DNA of 41,199 nt from contig NZ_LDQC01000095.1 of the NCBI RefSeq assembly GCF_001475545.1, positions 1 through 41,199 of the forward strand, given 5' to 3'. The notes below the pieces were generated by a model. It ran no database searches and was not told where the DNA came from. It was given only the letters and a program-made list of their open reading frames with translations. Positions 9,381-18,016 of this stretch are shown piece by piece; positions within the stretch are counted from its first letter, which is position 1; each line of letters opens with the position of its first letter. This DNA is from Curtobacterium luteum. Its GTDB lineage: Bacteria > Actinomycetota > Actinomycetes > Actinomycetales > Microbacteriaceae. The translations under genes were made by a program, and so were the position numbers.

Positions 9381-9986
9381 TCAGGCGCTGTGGACGAGGT
9401 CGAGGAAGCGCCGGTGGAACCGGTCCTCCCCCGCGACTTCGGGGTGGAACGCGCTGGCGATCACGTTGCCCTGCTGCACGGCCACGACCTGGCCGTCCGG
9501 CAGCGCCCCGAGGACCTCGACCCCCGGGCCGTGTTCCTCGACCACGGGCGCGCGGATGAACACGGCGTGCACCGGGGCGTCGCCGAGTTCCGGCATCGGG
9601 ATGTCGATCTCGAACGAGTCGTTCTGACTCCCGAACGCGTTCCGGCGCACGGTCGTGTCGAGCACGTCGAGCGTCTGCTGACCGGGGATGCCCGCCGCGA
9701 TGCGCGAGGAGAGCATGATCATGCCCGCGCAGGTGCCGTACGTCGGGAGTCCGCCGCGGATGGCCTCGGCCAGGGGCTCCGCGACGCCGAACGCCCGGGA
9801 CAGCTTGTCCATCACGCTCGACTCGCCGCCGGGGACGACCACGCCGTCGAGCGACGCGATCTCCTCCGGACGGCGGAGCGGGACGACGTCGGCGCCGAGT
9901 CCGGTCAGCGAGGCGATGTGCTCGCGGAAGTCGCCCTGGAGTGCGAGGACCCCGATGCGCGGGTGCGCGGTCGGACTACCAGCCAC
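9381..9986 (-). CDS. pdxT: Glutaminase subunit PdxT of PLP synthase
   Basis: 201 aa class I glutamine amidotransferase that supplies ammonia to PdxS for pyridoxal 5'-phosphate synthesis. The nucleophile Cys86 is in PTYGTCAGM, the oxyanion loop is VVPGGESS at about 50-57, and the His/Glu of the triad are in AFHPEV (H181, E183). The GTG start lies inside the end of pdxS (11-nt overlap), so translation is coupled. Stop is followed by the 62-bp inverted repeat. Confidence 0.96.
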   Translation of the reverse strand: MAGSPTAHPRIGVLALQGDFREHIASLTGLGADVVPLRRPEEIASLDGVVVPGGESSVMDKLSRAFGVAEPLAEAIRGGLPTYGTCAGMIMLSSRIAAGIPGQQTLDVLDTTVRRNAFGSQNDSFEIDIPMPELGDAPVHAVFIRAPVVEEHGPGVEVLGALPDGQVVAVQQGNVIASAFHPEVAGEDRFHRRFLDLVHSA

Positions 9987-10896
9987 GCTCGGCCAGGCGG
10001 TGCGGCGCGGGGACGTCGGCGACGTTGATGCCGACCATGGCCTCGCCGAGCCCGCGGGAGACCTCGGCGATGACCTTCGGGTCGTCGTGGAAGGTCGTGG
10101 CCTTGACGATCGCGGCCGCGCGCTTGGCCGGGTCGCCCGACTTGAAGATGCCGGATCCGACGAAGACGCCGTCCGCGCCGAGCTGCATCATCATCGCGGC
10201 GTCGGCCGGGGTGGCGACACCGCCGGCGGTGAAGAGCACGACGGGGAGCTTGCCGGTCTGGGCGACCTCCTTGACGACGTCGAACGGCGCCTGGAGCTCC
10301 TTCGCGGCGACGTAGAGCTCGTCCTCCTTGAGGTACCGGAGGGCAGCGATCTCCTTGTTGATCGTGCGGATGTGCTTGGTCGCCTCGGACACGTCGCCCG
10401 TGCCGGCCTCGCCCTTGGAGCGGATCATGGCCGCGCCTTCGGTGATGCGACGGAGGGCCTCACCGAGGTTGGTCGCACCGCAGACGAAGGGGGTGGTGAA
10501 GTTCCACTTGTCGATGTGGTTGACGTAGTCGGCGGGCGAGAGCACCTCGGACTCGTCGATGTAGTCGACGCCGAGCTCCTGCAGCACCTGCGCCTCGACG
10601 AAGTGGCCGATGCGGGCCTTCGCCATGACGGGGATCGACACCGCGGCGATGATCTCCTCGATCATGGACGGGTCGGACATGCGGGCGACGCCGCCCTGGG
10701 CACGGATGTCGGCGGGGACACGCTCGAGCGCCATGACGGCGGTCGCGCCGGCCTCTTCCGCGATGCGGGCCTGCTCGGCGTCGACGACGTCCATGATGAC
10801 ACCGCCCTTGAGCATCTCCGCGAGGCCGCGCTTGACGCGGTCGGAGCCGGTGATCGAGGTGCCGGGGGTGCTCGGGGTGCTGCTGCTGTCGCTCAT
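9976..10896 (-). CDS. pdxS: PLP synthase subunit PdxS
   Basis: 306 aa TIM-barrel lyase that builds pyridoxal 5'-phosphate from ribose 5-phosphate, glyceraldehyde 3-phosphate and PdxT-delivered ammonia. Conserved stretches include [33 protein letters not shown] with the active-site Lys, and [11 protein letters not shown]. The first 15 residues are a Ser/Thr/Pro-rich extension. ATG start. A TAGACT -10 box ends 9 nt before it and there is no obvious Shine-Dalgarno, suggesting a leaderless or near-leaderless mRNA. Confidence 0.97.
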   Translation of the reverse strand: MSDSSSTPSTPGTSITGSDRVKRGLAEMLKGGVIMDVVDAEQARIAEEAGATAVMALERVPADIRAQGGVARMSDPSMIEEIIAAVSIPVMAKARIGHFVEAQVLQELGVDYIDESEVLSPADYVNHIDKWNFTTPFVCGATNLGEALRRITEGAAMIRSKGEAGTGDVSEATKHIRTINKEIAALRYLKEDELYVAAKELQAPFDVVKEVAQTGKLPVVLFTAGGVATPADAAMMMQLGADGVFVGSGIFKSGDPAKRAAAIVKATTFHDDPKVIAEVSRGLGEAMVGINVADVPAPHRLAERGW

Positions 10897-10905
10897 GATG
10901 CCGAC

Positions 10906-10911
10906 AGTCTA
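10906..10911 (-). promoter_or_regulatory. Probable -10 box of pdxST overlapping a stop codon
   Basis: TAGACT on the minus strand. Its first three bases are the TAG stop codon of the HIT gene. The 9-nt distance to the pdxS ATG would place transcription start at or next to the start codon. Confidence 0.5.
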
Positions 10912-11562
10912 GTGCTCCGCAGGCCACCCTTCCGCGACGAGTCGGCGGGTGTCCCCGAGCAGCTGGGACATCGACTTCGTGCGCGCGATGATCGGGAAGA
11001 AGTTCGAGTCGGACTGCCAGCGCGGGACGATGTGCTGGTGCAGGTGCCCCGCAACGCCGGCGCCCGCGACCTCGCCCTGGTTCATGCCGATGTTGAAGCC
11101 GTCGCAGTGCGAGACGGCACGGAGGACGCGCATGGCGACCTGCGTCAGCTCCCCCATCTCGCGGACCTCGTCCGGGGTGGCCTCGTCGTACAGCGGGACG
11201 TGCCGGTAGGGGCACACCAGCAGGTGCCCGTTGTTGTACGGGAACAGGTTGAGCAGCACGTAGGCGTGTTCCCCGCGGGCCACGATGAGGGCGTCCTCGT
11301 CGGACTTCTTCGGCGCCTCGCAGAACGGGCAGTCGTCCTCGTGGCCGCGGCCCTTGCCCTCGCGACCGGCGTCGATGTACGCCATGCGGTGCGGGTTCCA
11401 GAGGCGCTGGAAGGCATCGGGCACAGCGGCGCCGGTCGCGGCGTCGCGGATCACGAGCGGGTCGTCTGCGGAACCCGTGCCGGGGGTCCCGGAACCGGAC
11501 ACGTCGGCGACGTGACCGGTTCCGGGCACGGGCTCGGTGCCTCCCGGCCGCTCCTGGTCCAT
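10909..11562 (-). CDS. HIT-domain nucleotide phosphorylase/hydrolase (Rv2613c-like)
   Basis: 217 aa. The HIT motif HLHQHIVPRW carries the nucleophilic His, and an upstream CPFC pair suits the zinc site of the AP4A phosphorylase-type branch. Mycobacterial Rv2613c, next to thrS, is a diadenosine tetraphosphate phosphorylase, and the location here is the same. The start chosen is the ATG overlapping the thrS stop (ATGA); the reading frame stays open further upstream inside thrS, but nothing there is conserved. The first ~50 residues are Gly/Thr/Pro-rich and likely disordered. In mycobacteria a phosphatidylinositol/mannosyl gene group lies between this gene and pdxS; here they are adjacent. Confidence 0.9.
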   Translation of the reverse strand: MDQERPGGTEPVPGTGHVADVSGSGTPGTGSADDPLVIRDAATGAAVPDAFQRLWNPHRMAYIDAGREGKGRGHEDDCPFCEAPKKSDEDALIVARGEHAYVLLNLFPYNNGHLLVCPYRHVPLYDEATPDEVREMGELTQVAMRVLRAVSHCDGFNIGMNQGEVAGAGVAGHLHQHIVPRWQSDSNFFPIIARTKSMSQLLGDTRRLVAEGWPAEH

Positions 11563-13598
11563 CAGACCTGCGCGCGGTCGCGGATCGCGGTCAGGATGCG
11601 CTCGACCGCCTCGTCCACCGGCACGGCGTTGTCCTGCCGACCGTCGCGGAAGCGGAACGACACGGCTCCGGCGTCGCGGTCGTCGCCGCCCGCGATGAGC
11701 TGGAACGGCACCTTCGCCTTGGTGTGCGTGCGGATCTTCTTCTGCATGCGGTCGTCGGAGTGGTCGACCTCGGCGCGGACGCCGTGCGACCGGAGCTTCG
11801 CGATGACCTCGTCGAGGTAGTCGCCGTACTCCGCGGCGACCGGGATGCCGACGACCTGCACCGGGGACAGCCACGCGGGGAAGGCGCCTGCGTAGTGCTC
11901 GGTGAGGACGCCGAAGAACCGCTCGATCGAACCGAAGAGGGCACGGTGGATCATCACCGGGCGCTGACGCGATCCGTCGGGTGCGGTGTACTCGAGCTCG
12001 AACCGTTCCGGCAGGTTGAAGTCGAGCTGGACGGTCGACATCTGCCAGGTGCGGCCGATGGCGTCCCGCGCCTGCACGGAGATCTTCGGGCCGTAGAACG
12101 CCGCGCCGGCGGGGTCGGGCACGAGCTCGAGGCCGGACTCCTCGGCGACCTCGCGCAGGGTGTCCGTCGCGACCTCCCACACCTCGTCGTCGCCGACGTA
12201 CTTCTCCGGGTCCTTCGTGGACAGCTCGAGGTAGAAGTCGTCGAGTCCGTAGTCGCGCAGGAGCGAGAGCACGAACTCGAGGGTCGTCGTGAGCTCCTCC
12301 TTCATCTTCTCCTGCGTGGTGAAGATGTGGGCGTCGTCCTGGGTCATGCCCCGGACGCGGGTGAGGCCGTGGATCACGCCGGACTTCTCGTTGCGGTACA
12401 CGGTGCCGAACTCGAACATCCGGAGCGGCAGGTCGCGGTAGGAGCGGGCCTGCGAGCGGTACGCGAGGATGTGCATCGGGCAGTTCATCGGCTTGAGGTA
12501 GTAGTCCGCGCCCTGACGGGTGACGTTGCCGTCCTCGTCACGGGCCTCGTCCATGTGCATGGCCGGGAACATGCCGTCCTTGTACCAACCGAGGTGACCC
12601 GACTGCTCGAACAGGTCGCCCTTGGTGATGTGCGGCGTGTAGACGAACGAGTAGCCCTCTTGCTCGTGCCGGCGACGCGAGTAGTCCTCCATCTCGCGGC
12701 GGATGATGCCGCCCTTCGGGTGGAAGATCGCGAGGCCGGAGCCGATCTCGTCCGGGAACGAGAAGAGGTCGAGCTCGGCACCGAGCTTGCGGTGGTCGCG
12801 CTTCGCGGCTTCCTCGAGCCGGACGAGGTAGGCCTTCAGCTGGTCCTTGTCGGGCCAGGCGGTGCCGTACACGCGCTGCAGCTGCGGGTTCTTCTCCGAG
12901 CCGCGCCAGTAGGCCGCCGCGACGCGCATGAGCTTGGACGCATTGCCGATCCAACGGGTGTGCGGGACGTGCGGACCGCGGCAGAGATCCTGCCAGACGA
13001 CCTCACCGGTCTTCGGGTCGACGTTCTCGTAGACGGTGAGCTCGCCGGCACCGACCTCGACGCTCTCGCCGGAGTCGCCGGCGTCCGCGGCGCCCTTGAG
13101 GCCGATGAGCTCCTGCTTGTAGGGCTCACCCGCCATGCGCTCGCGGGCTTCCTCGTCGGTGACGACGACGCGACGGAAGCGCTGGGACTGCCGGACGATC
13201 CGGTCCATGCCCTTCTCGATCGCCTTGAGGTCCTCCGGCGTGAAGGGGTCGGTGACGTCGAAGTCGTAGTAGTAGCCGTCGGTGACGGGCGGTCCGATGC
13301 CGAGCTTCGCGTCGGGGTTGATCTGCTGCACGGCCTGCGCGAGCACGTGCGCGGCGGAGTGGCGGAGGATGTCGAGGCCGTCCTGCTCGTCGAGGGTGAC
13401 GGGCTCGACGACGTCGCCCTCGTGCACCTCGGCGTCGAGGTCCTTCAGCACGCCGGCAACGCGGATCGCGACCACGCCGCGGACCCCGTCGAACAGCTCC
13501 GTGCCGGTCGTGGTCGTCGTCGCGGTGCGGGGCTCGGGTGCCTGGGGAAGCTCTGCGGGCTCGGCGCCGTCGGCGGGCGCTGCGACTGACTCGGTCAC
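11562..13598 (-). CDS. thrS: Threonyl-tRNA synthetase
   Basis: 678 aa from the GTG at 13598, which follows GAGGAG by 10 nt; the frame is open further upstream but that part overlaps the promoter. Class II synthetase that charges tRNA-Thr. Domains in order: a disordered Ala/Pro/Glu leader of about 30 residues, TGS, the editing domain with [11 protein letters not shown], the catalytic core with motif 2 (RNEKSG...[16 protein letters not shown]) and motif 3 ([13 protein letters not shown]), then the anticodon-binding domain. Stop overlaps the HIT start. Confidence 0.97.
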   Translation of the reverse strand: MTESVAAPADGAEPAELPQAPEPRTATTTTTGTELFDGVRGVVAIRVAGVLKDLDAEVHEGDVVEPVTLDEQDGLDILRHSAAHVLAQAVQQINPDAKLGIGPPVTDGYYYDFDVTDPFTPEDLKAIEKGMDRIVRQSQRFRRVVVTDEEARERMAGEPYKQELIGLKGAADAGDSGESVEVGAGELTVYENVDPKTGEVVWQDLCRGPHVPHTRWIGNASKLMRVAAAYWRGSEKNPQLQRVYGTAWPDKDQLKAYLVRLEEAAKRDHRKLGAELDLFSFPDEIGSGLAIFHPKGGIIRREMEDYSRRRHEQEGYSFVYTPHITKGDLFEQSGHLGWYKDGMFPAMHMDEARDEDGNVTRQGADYYLKPMNCPMHILAYRSQARSYRDLPLRMFEFGTVYRNEKSGVIHGLTRVRGMTQDDAHIFTTQEKMKEELTTTLEFVLSLLRDYGLDDFYLELSTKDPEKYVGDDEVWEVATDTLREVAEESGLELVPDPAGAAFYGPKISVQARDAIGRTWQMSTVQLDFNLPERFELEYTAPDGSRQRPVMIHRALFGSIERFFGVLTEHYAGAFPAWLSPVQVVGIPVAAEYGDYLDEVIAKLRSHGVRAEVDHSDDRMQKKIRTHTKAKVPFQLIAGGDDRDAGAVSFRFRDGRQDNAVPVDEAVERILTAIRDRAQV

Positions 13599-13635
13599 GA
13601 TCGTGGTGCTCCTCGATTGGTTCAGGGGTGGATCA

Positions 13636-13661
13636 AGACTAGTGCGCCGCGACCGCGGCGC
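13636..13661 (-). promoter_or_regulatory. thrS -10 box with adjoining GC hairpin
   Basis: TAGTCT on the minus strand (13641 to 13636) gives a leader of about 32 nt for thrS. Immediately upstream, at 13644-13661, is a perfect 8-bp inverted repeat, GCGCCGCG and CGCGGCGC around 2 nt. It may terminate apt transcripts or act on the thrS promoter spacer. No T-box-like long leader is present. Confidence 0.45.
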
Positions 13662-13733
13662 GGCCCGGCTGTGGAACGCACGCACGGCCGTCGACGGTGT
13701 GCAGGAACGGCCTGGAGGCGCGGTGCGGCTCCG

Positions 13734-14276
13734 TCAGGCCGGGACGCTGCCGAGCGTGGTCACCGGGACGCGAGCCCCGACACGCTCGCGGCCCGCGAGG
13801 CCGTCGAGCTCCAGCAGCGCGGCGAACCCGATGGCCTCGTAGCCGGCACGCTCGAGGAGCGTGATCGTCGCGGCCGCGGTGCCGCCGGTCGCGAGGACGT
13901 CGTCGACGACGAGCACACGGGTGCCCTGCGGCAACTGCCCGGGGCGCAGCTCGAGCTCGGCCTCGCCGTACTCGAGGGCGTACTGCTCGCTGAGCACCTC
14001 GCCCGGGAGCTTGCCGGCCTTGCGGACGGTGAGGACGCCGACCTGGTGCTGCGCGGCGATGCCCCCGGCGAGGGCGAAGCCGCGGGCCTCGATGCCGGCG
14101 ACGGCCTGGAAGCCCTCCCCCACGGCGAACGGTGCCGCGAGGGCCTCGCACACCCGACCGAACGCCACCGGGTCCGAGAACACGGGTGTGACGTCGCGGA
14201 ACAGGATCCCGGGCTTCGGGAAGTCCGGCACGATCGCGGTGAGTCGGTCGACGAGGGCAGCTGCGGTTTCGGTCAC
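13734..14276 (-). CDS. apt: Adenine phosphoribosyltransferase
   Basis: 180 aa. It salvages adenine to AMP with PRPP. The PRPP loop VLVVDDVLATGGTA is present, as are the family's FPKPGILFRDVTP and AGIEARGFALAG motifs. The GTG start is preferred because it gives the usual length and because a TACCGT hexamer ends 6 nt before it, a leaderless arrangement; the upstream in-frame stretch is low-complexity repeat DNA. In mycobacteria apt sits between secF and rel; here it lies upstream of thrS instead. Confidence 0.93.
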   Translation of the reverse strand: MTETAAALVDRLTAIVPDFPKPGILFRDVTPVFSDPVAFGRVCEALAAPFAVGEGFQAVAGIEARGFALAGGIAAQHQVGVLTVRKAGKLPGEVLSEQYALEYGEAELELRPGQLPQGTRVLVVDDVLATGGTAAATITLLERAGYEAIGFAALLELDGLAGRERVGARVPVTTLGSVPA

Positions 14277-14330
14277 CGCACAACGGTACGGCAGCGCGAG
14301 CACCAGACCGGACGTGGTCCGGATCCGCGG

Positions 14331-14392
14331 CGCACAACCGAAGTCACCCCGAACCACGGCGACGCGCAGTTCGAGGCGACTCCGGTTGTGCG
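14331..14392. repeat. 62-bp imperfect inverted repeat upstream of apt
   Basis: Arms CGCACAACCG (14331-14340) and CGGTTGTGCG (14383-14392) are perfect complements. Inside them the pairing resumes as AGTCACC with GGCGACT (one mismatch) and CGAA with TTCG, closing a 16-nt loop. On the minus strand it lies 3' of the small ORF ending at 14529 and 5' of apt, so it may be that gene's terminator. It has the same overall length as the element at 9293-9354 but a different sequence. Confidence 0.65.
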
Positions 14393-14400
14393 AACCCGAA

Positions 14401-14526
14401 CGGCCCGAGCGGCCCGACCGGCGCGAGCGGCGCGAGCGGCCCGAGCGGCCCGACGGGCGCGAGCGGTCCGGCGCGAGCACCGGTCCGGCGCGAGCACCGG
14501 TCCGGCGCGAGCACCGGTCCGGCGCG
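14401..14526. repeat. Adjacent 9-bp and 17-bp tandem repeats
   Basis: From 14401 to 14463 there are seven copies of a 9-bp unit of the form CGGCSCGAS. From 14465 to 14526 there are three full copies and one partial copy of the 17-bp unit GGTCCGGCGCGAGCACC. The array lies between the small ORF at 14529-14762 and the inverted repeat upstream of apt. It is not coding in any convincing frame. Confidence 0.8.
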
Positions 14527-14528
14527 GC

Positions 14529-14762
14529 TCAGCGCCAGAGCTGCATCGCGCCGCTCTGCAGCAGCAGCCGGAGCTCGCTCTCACGCTGTTCGCGCTCGAG
14601 CCGCTGCCGGGTCGCGAAGTCGACGGACACGCGGATGCGCGTGGTCCGACGACTCCACAGGATCAGCCAGAGACCGACCCGGAGGGCGATGCGGTCGGGC
14701 AGTGAGACCCGACGGCGCACCGCACGGGTATCGGGAGGACGGGTGGTGGTTCTCGTTGACAT
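14529..14762 (-). CDS. Small basic protein with one hydrophobic segment
   Basis: 77 aa from the ATG at 14762, with AGGGGAT about 9 nt upstream. The first ~20 residues are Thr/Arg/Pro-rich. A hydrophobic amphipathic segment LPDRIALRVGLWLILWSRR follows (about 22-40), then a charged helix rich in Arg/Glu and a C-terminus LLLQSGAMQLWR. Small proteins with a similar RVGLWLILW-type core occur in Microbacteriaceae; no function is known to me. The frame is open further upstream, but the later ATG has the Shine-Dalgarno. Real gene likely, membrane association is inference. Confidence 0.65.
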   Translation of the reverse strand: MSTRTTTRPPDTRAVRRRVSLPDRIALRVGLWLILWSRRTTRIRVSVDFATRQRLEREQRESELRLLLQSGAMQLWR

Positions 14763-14850
14763 GGTGGTGGATCCCCTGCTGCATGGTTGCCCGGACGATT
14801 TCCGGGCGCGACGGATCGACCCGGGGTGCGGGCCGATGAGAATGACGGGT

Positions 14851-14926
14851 GAATGCATTCCGGACGTCACGAGGTCAGCGTGGTCGTGACACTCGAAGAA
14901 TGCGTCGGAATGCGATCAGGAATGCG
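14851..14926. promoter_or_regulatory. Cluster of GAATGC motifs upstream of the 77-aa gene
   Basis: GAATGCATTC at 14851-14860 is a perfect 10-bp palindrome. Three GAATGCG motifs follow, beginning at 14898, 14908 and 14920, that is 10 and 12 bp apart. Direct repeats spaced by about one helical turn resemble operators of dimeric winged-helix regulators; no specific regulator is recognised. The rest of the 14763-15098 gap holds no convincing gene. Confidence 0.4.
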
Positions 14927-15038
14927 TACCGATGGGCGGAGCGTCACCGGCCGCCGCCGTCCACGACGCATGCTCCGCGACGCCGCTCCCCGACCACCGA
15001 CGGTGGCCGCGGACGGACGACGTCACGGGCAGCGGGTG

Positions 15039-15054
15039 TGAGCCGAGGGGCTCA
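15039..15054 (-). terminator. Possible hairpin terminator of the 34-aa ORF
   Basis: Arms TGAGCC (15039-15044) and GGCTCA (15049-15054) around a GAGG loop, about 45 nt downstream of the small ORF's stop on the minus strand. Short, GC-rich, no T tail. Confidence 0.35.
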
Positions 15055-15098
15055 GCGGCGCTGCGTGCGCAGGAGTGCGGTGGAACGGACGCTCCAGG

Positions 15099-15203
15099 TC
15101 AGCGGACTCGGACAGGGGTGCCGAAGAGCCCGGTGATCCCACGGAACAGCACAGTGCCGGTGTACGGCTGCGTGCGGTGCGTCGTGATGGTGGTGATCAT
15201 CAT
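15099..15203 (-). CDS. Candidate 34-aa small protein
   Basis: An ORF of 34 codons beginning MMITTITTHRTQPY and ending RITGLFGTPVRVR-like, with a basic C-terminus. It is supported by GAGGGGG about 7 nt before the first ATG and by a -35/-10 pair about 60 nt upstream. No homologue is recognised. Not a signal peptide or a clear membrane segment. It could equally be a leader peptide or chance ORF in an expressed RNA. Confidence 0.35.
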   Translation of the reverse strand: MMITTITTHRTQPYTGTVLFRGITGLFGTPVRVR

Positions 15204-15229
15204 GGTCTCGCCCCCTCTCGGTCTCGTGC

Positions 15230-15261
15230 TGAACGGTGCTCGTGCTGAACGGTGCTCGTGC
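15230..15261. repeat. Two-copy 16-bp tandem repeat in the 5' leader
   Basis: The 16-bp unit GTGCTGAACGGTGCTC occurs twice in direct tandem and begins a third time as GTGC. It falls between the -10 box at 15262-15267 and the 34-aa ORF, so it would be transcribed as part of the leader. Confidence 0.6.
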
Positions 15262-15299
15262 ACACTATCCACACCAGGAATGTCTGCGCAAGCATTTCC
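15262..15299 (-). promoter_or_regulatory. Promoter of the 34-aa ORF with flanking CATTCC sites
   Basis: On the minus strand TTGCGC (15291 to 15286) and TAGTGT (15267 to 15262) are separated by 18 nt. The -35 is flanked by GGAAATGC (from 15299) and ACATTCC, forming an inverted pair related to the GAATGC motifs at 14851-14926. The segment is noticeably more A+T-rich than its surroundings. Confidence 0.5.
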
Positions 15300-15334
15300 A
15301 CGGATTTCTTCCGGAATTGCTGCCGACAACAGCA

Positions 15335-15369
15335 GAACGGCCCGGTGTCGTGATGACACCGGGCCGTTC
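15335..15369 (-). terminator. Terminator of the Clp ATPase gene
   Basis: Perfect 15-bp stem (15335-15349 with 15355-15369, beginning GAACGGCCCGG) around the 5-nt loop GTGAT. It begins 16 nt beyond the clp stop codon. There is no U-run, as is usual for actinobacterial hairpin terminators. Confidence 0.85.
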
Positions 15370-15385
15370 GTGGGAGTGAGCGGGA

Positions 15386-17977
15386 TCAGACCTCGGCGGG
15401 CTGCGCCGCGTCGACGCGCAGTGCGCCGTCGACCGCGTCGACGCGCACCGTGTCTCCGCTCCGGACCGCGTCGGAGACCACGAGGGTCGCGATCCGGTCG
15501 TCGACCTCGCGCTGGATGAGCCGGCGGAGCGGGCGGGCGCCGTACTCCGGCTCGTAGCCGTGCTCGGCGAGCCAGGCGACGGCCTCGTCGGAGACCGACA
15601 GGGTCATGCCCTGACCGAGCAGCCGGAGCGCGGTGTCCTCCAGCAGGAGCGTCACGATCGACGAGATCTGCGACGACGTCAGCTTGCGGAACAGCACGAT
15701 CTCGTCGATGCGGTTGATGAACTCCGGCCGCATCGCCTCACGCAGCTTGCCCATCACCCTCGCGCGCAGGTCGTCCTCGGCGTAGCCGTCCGCCGCGCCG
15801 ACGGGCGAGAACCCGAGCGCACCGGAGCGCGACGCGAGGAACTCGGACCCGATGTTCGAGGTCATGATGACGACCGTGTTCCGGAAGTCGACCGTGCGAC
15901 CCTGCCCGTCGGTCAGCCGGCCGTCGTCGAGTACCTGCAGCAGCAGGTTGAAGACGTCCGGGTGTGCCTTCTCGACCTCGTCGAGCAGGATCACCGAGTA
16001 CGGGTTGCGACGCACGCGCTCGGTGAGCTGTCCGGCCTCGTCGTAGCCGATGTACCCGGGAGGGGCGCCGACCAACCGCGAGACCGTGTGCCGTTCGCCG
16101 AACTCGCTCATGTCGAATCGGAGCATCGCCGACTCGTCACCGAACAGCGATGACGCGAGCGCCTTCGCGAGTTCGGTCTTGCCGACACCGGTCGGTCCGA
16201 GGAACAGGAAGCTGCCCACCGGACGCCGGGGGTCGCCCATACCGGTCCGGCTGCGCCGCACCGCACGGGCGATCGCCTGCACGGCGTCGTCCTGTCCGAC
16301 GACGCGCTCGTGCAACTCCGCCTCCAGGACGGCCAGGCGGGAGCGGTCGCCCTGGCTCAGCCGCGTCGCCGGGATGCCGGTGGCGCGGGACACCACGCTG
16401 GCGATGTCGGCCTCCGTGATGAGTCGGTCACCCGGTTCCGGACTGGAGTCACGGCTCGCGCCCGCCTCCGAGGCGGCGGTGATGCGGGCCTCCAGACCGT
16501 CGATCTGGTCCCGCAGGCGCGACGCCTCCTCGTAGTGCTCCTCCGCCACCGCAGCGTCCTTGGAGGCGCTGAGCGCGACGACCTCGGCGCGGAGCGTCTC
16601 GACGTCCACGTCGCCGGACAGCGCCAGACGACGACGGGCACCGGCCTGGTCGACGAGGTCGATGGCCTTGTCGGGCAGGTGGCGGTCCGTCACGTAGCGG
16701 TGCGAGAGTTCGACGGCTGCACGGAGCGCTTCGGGCGTGTAGGTCACGTCGTGGTGCTCCTCGTAGCGCGGCGCGAGGCCGGTGAGGATCGCGACGGCGT
16801 CCTCCACGCTCGGCTCCCCCACGGTCACCGGCTGGAAGCGACGCTCGAGCGCGGCGTCCTTCTCGATGCGGCGGTACTCGCTGAGCGTCGTCGCACCCAC
16901 CATGTGCAGGTCCCCGCGGGCCAGGCGCGGCTTGAGGATGTTGCCGGCGTCCATCGAACCGCCCTCGCCGCCACCGCCGGCGCCGACGAGCGTGTGCAGC
17001 TCGTCGACGAACACGATGAGCTCGTCCGCGTGCTCGGCGATCTCGTCCATGGTCTTCGTCAGGCGTTCCTCGAAGTCACCGCGGTACTTGGCTCCGGCGA
17101 GCATGCCGGGCAGGTCGACCGCGACGACGCGCTTGCCCTGCAGGAGCACCGGGACGTCCCCGTCGACGATGCGCTGTGCGAGCCCCTCGACGATGGCGGT
17201 CTTGCCGACGCCGGGCTCACCGATGAGGACGGGGTTGTTCTTGGTCCGGCGGAGCAGGATCTCGACGGCCTGCTCGATCTCGTCCGCACGGCCGATCACG
17301 GGGTCGATCTTCCCGTCGCGGGCGCGGGCCGTGAGGTCCGTGCCGTACTGGTCGAGCGTGGGGGTCGCGCTCTGGTCGGCGGTCTCGGTCGTGGTTCCGG
17401 GCATCGGGCTCCCTGCTCGTGCGGCCGCTGCGGCCTCCTGTGCGTACTCCTGCACCACCTGCGGGGTGACGCCGGCGCTCGCGAGGAGCTGCCCGGTCAC
17501 GGTGTCCTGGTCCATGACGAGCGCGAAGAAGACGTGCTCGGGGTCGGTGTAGGTGCTCCCGAAGCCCTTGGCGGCCTGGGTCGCCTCGAGCAGGATGCGC
17601 TGGGCGGTACCGGTCAGGGCCGGTCGGCCCTCGCGCTCCACACCGTTGTGGGACGGAGCAGGCAGGCGCTGCTCGACCTCGTCGGCGAGGCGCTCCGGGT
17701 CGGCGCCGGCGTGGCGGACGACCGCGGTGAACGGGTCGGTGCGGACGAGGACGTGCAGCAGGTGCAACGCGTCGATCTCGTGCTGGCCCTGCTCGGTCGC
17801 GTACTCCGCGGTCCGCTGGAGCAGCTGGTGGGTGCGACGGCTGAGCAGTCGCGTGATGTCCACCGGTCGACCCAGCGGTACGGAACGCTGGGCACCGGGG
17901 TTCTGCGCCGCGAGCAGACGAGCGAGGAACTCGTCGAACGAGTCACTGCCGTTGGTCGGGCCGAACGTCTCTGGCAA
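15386..17977 (-). CDS. HspR-type-regulated Clp AAA+ ATPase (ClpC-like)
   Basis: 863 aa from the TTG at 17977, which has a perfect AGGAGG 5 nt upstream; the in-frame ATG at 18013 lies inside the HspR operator and is unlikely. Two-ring unfoldase/chaperone. Visible parts: Clp N-domain repeats to about 185, NBD1 with GEPGVGKT at 253-260 and VDELH, a short UVR-like helical insertion ([14 protein letters not shown], about 479-492) instead of the long ClpB middle domain, NBD2 with GPTGVGKT at 594-601 and [12 protein letters not shown], and an LGF tripeptide at 721-723 where ClpC/ClpA carry the ClpP-docking loop. So it looks like a ClpC-type, protease-linked unfoldase placed under a ClpB-type heat-shock control region. 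NBD2 also has ClpB-like wording ([13 protein letters not shown]). Confidence 0.92.
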   Translation of the reverse strand: MPETFGPTNGSDSFDEFLARLLAAQNPGAQRSVPLGRPVDITRLLSRRTHQLLQRTAEYATEQGQHEIDALHLLHVLVRTDPFTAVVRHAGADPERLADEVEQRLPAPSHNGVEREGRPALTGTAQRILLEATQAAKGFGSTYTDPEHVFFALVMDQDTVTGQLLASAGVTPQVVQEYAQEAAAAARAGSPMPGTTTETADQSATPTLDQYGTDLTARARDGKIDPVIGRADEIEQAVEILLRRTKNNPVLIGEPGVGKTAIVEGLAQRIVDGDVPVLLQGKRVVAVDLPGMLAGAKYRGDFEERLTKTMDEIAEHADELIVFVDELHTLVGAGGGGEGGSMDAGNILKPRLARGDLHMVGATTLSEYRRIEKDAALERRFQPVTVGEPSVEDAVAILTGLAPRYEEHHDVTYTPEALRAAVELSHRYVTDRHLPDKAIDLVDQAGARRRLALSGDVDVETLRAEVVALSASKDAAVAEEHYEEASRLRDQIDGLEARITAASEAGASRDSSPEPGDRLITEADIASVVSRATGIPATRLSQGDRSRLAVLEAELHERVVGQDDAVQAIARAVRRSRTGMGDPRRPVGSFLFLGPTGVGKTELAKALASSLFGDESAMLRFDMSEFGERHTVSRLVGAPPGYIGYDEAGQLTERVRRNPYSVILLDEVEKAHPDVFNLLLQVLDDGRLTDGQGRTVDFRNTVVIMTSNIGSEFLASRSGALGFSPVGAADGYAEDDLRARVMGKLREAMRPEFINRIDEIVLFRKLTSSQISSIVTLLLEDTALRLLGQGMTLSVSDEAVAWLAEHGYEPEYGARPLRRLIQREVDDRIATLVVSDAVRSGDTVRVDAVDGALRVDAAQPAEV

Positions 17978-17993
17978 CGGGACCTCCTGGGAA

Positions 17994-18014
17994 CTTGAGT
18001 GCCTTCGACTCAAT
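17994..18014 (-). promoter_or_regulatory. HAIR element, HspR operator
   Basis: CTTGAGT, 7 nt, ACTCAAT on the plus strand. The HspR consensus is CTTGAGT-N7-ACTCAAG, so 13 of 14 defined positions match. It covers the predicted transcription start and ends 8 nt before the AGGAGG of clp. Confidence 0.85.
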
Positions 18015-18016
18015 GC

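Noticed and set aside
13599..13733. T-box or other riboswitch ahead of thrS
   Set aside because: The promoter box leaves a leader of only about 32 nt, too short for such a structure.
15265..15273. DnaA-box-like CTATCCACA
   Set aside because: A single imperfect copy in an A+T-rich promoter, with no cluster and no replication genes nearby.
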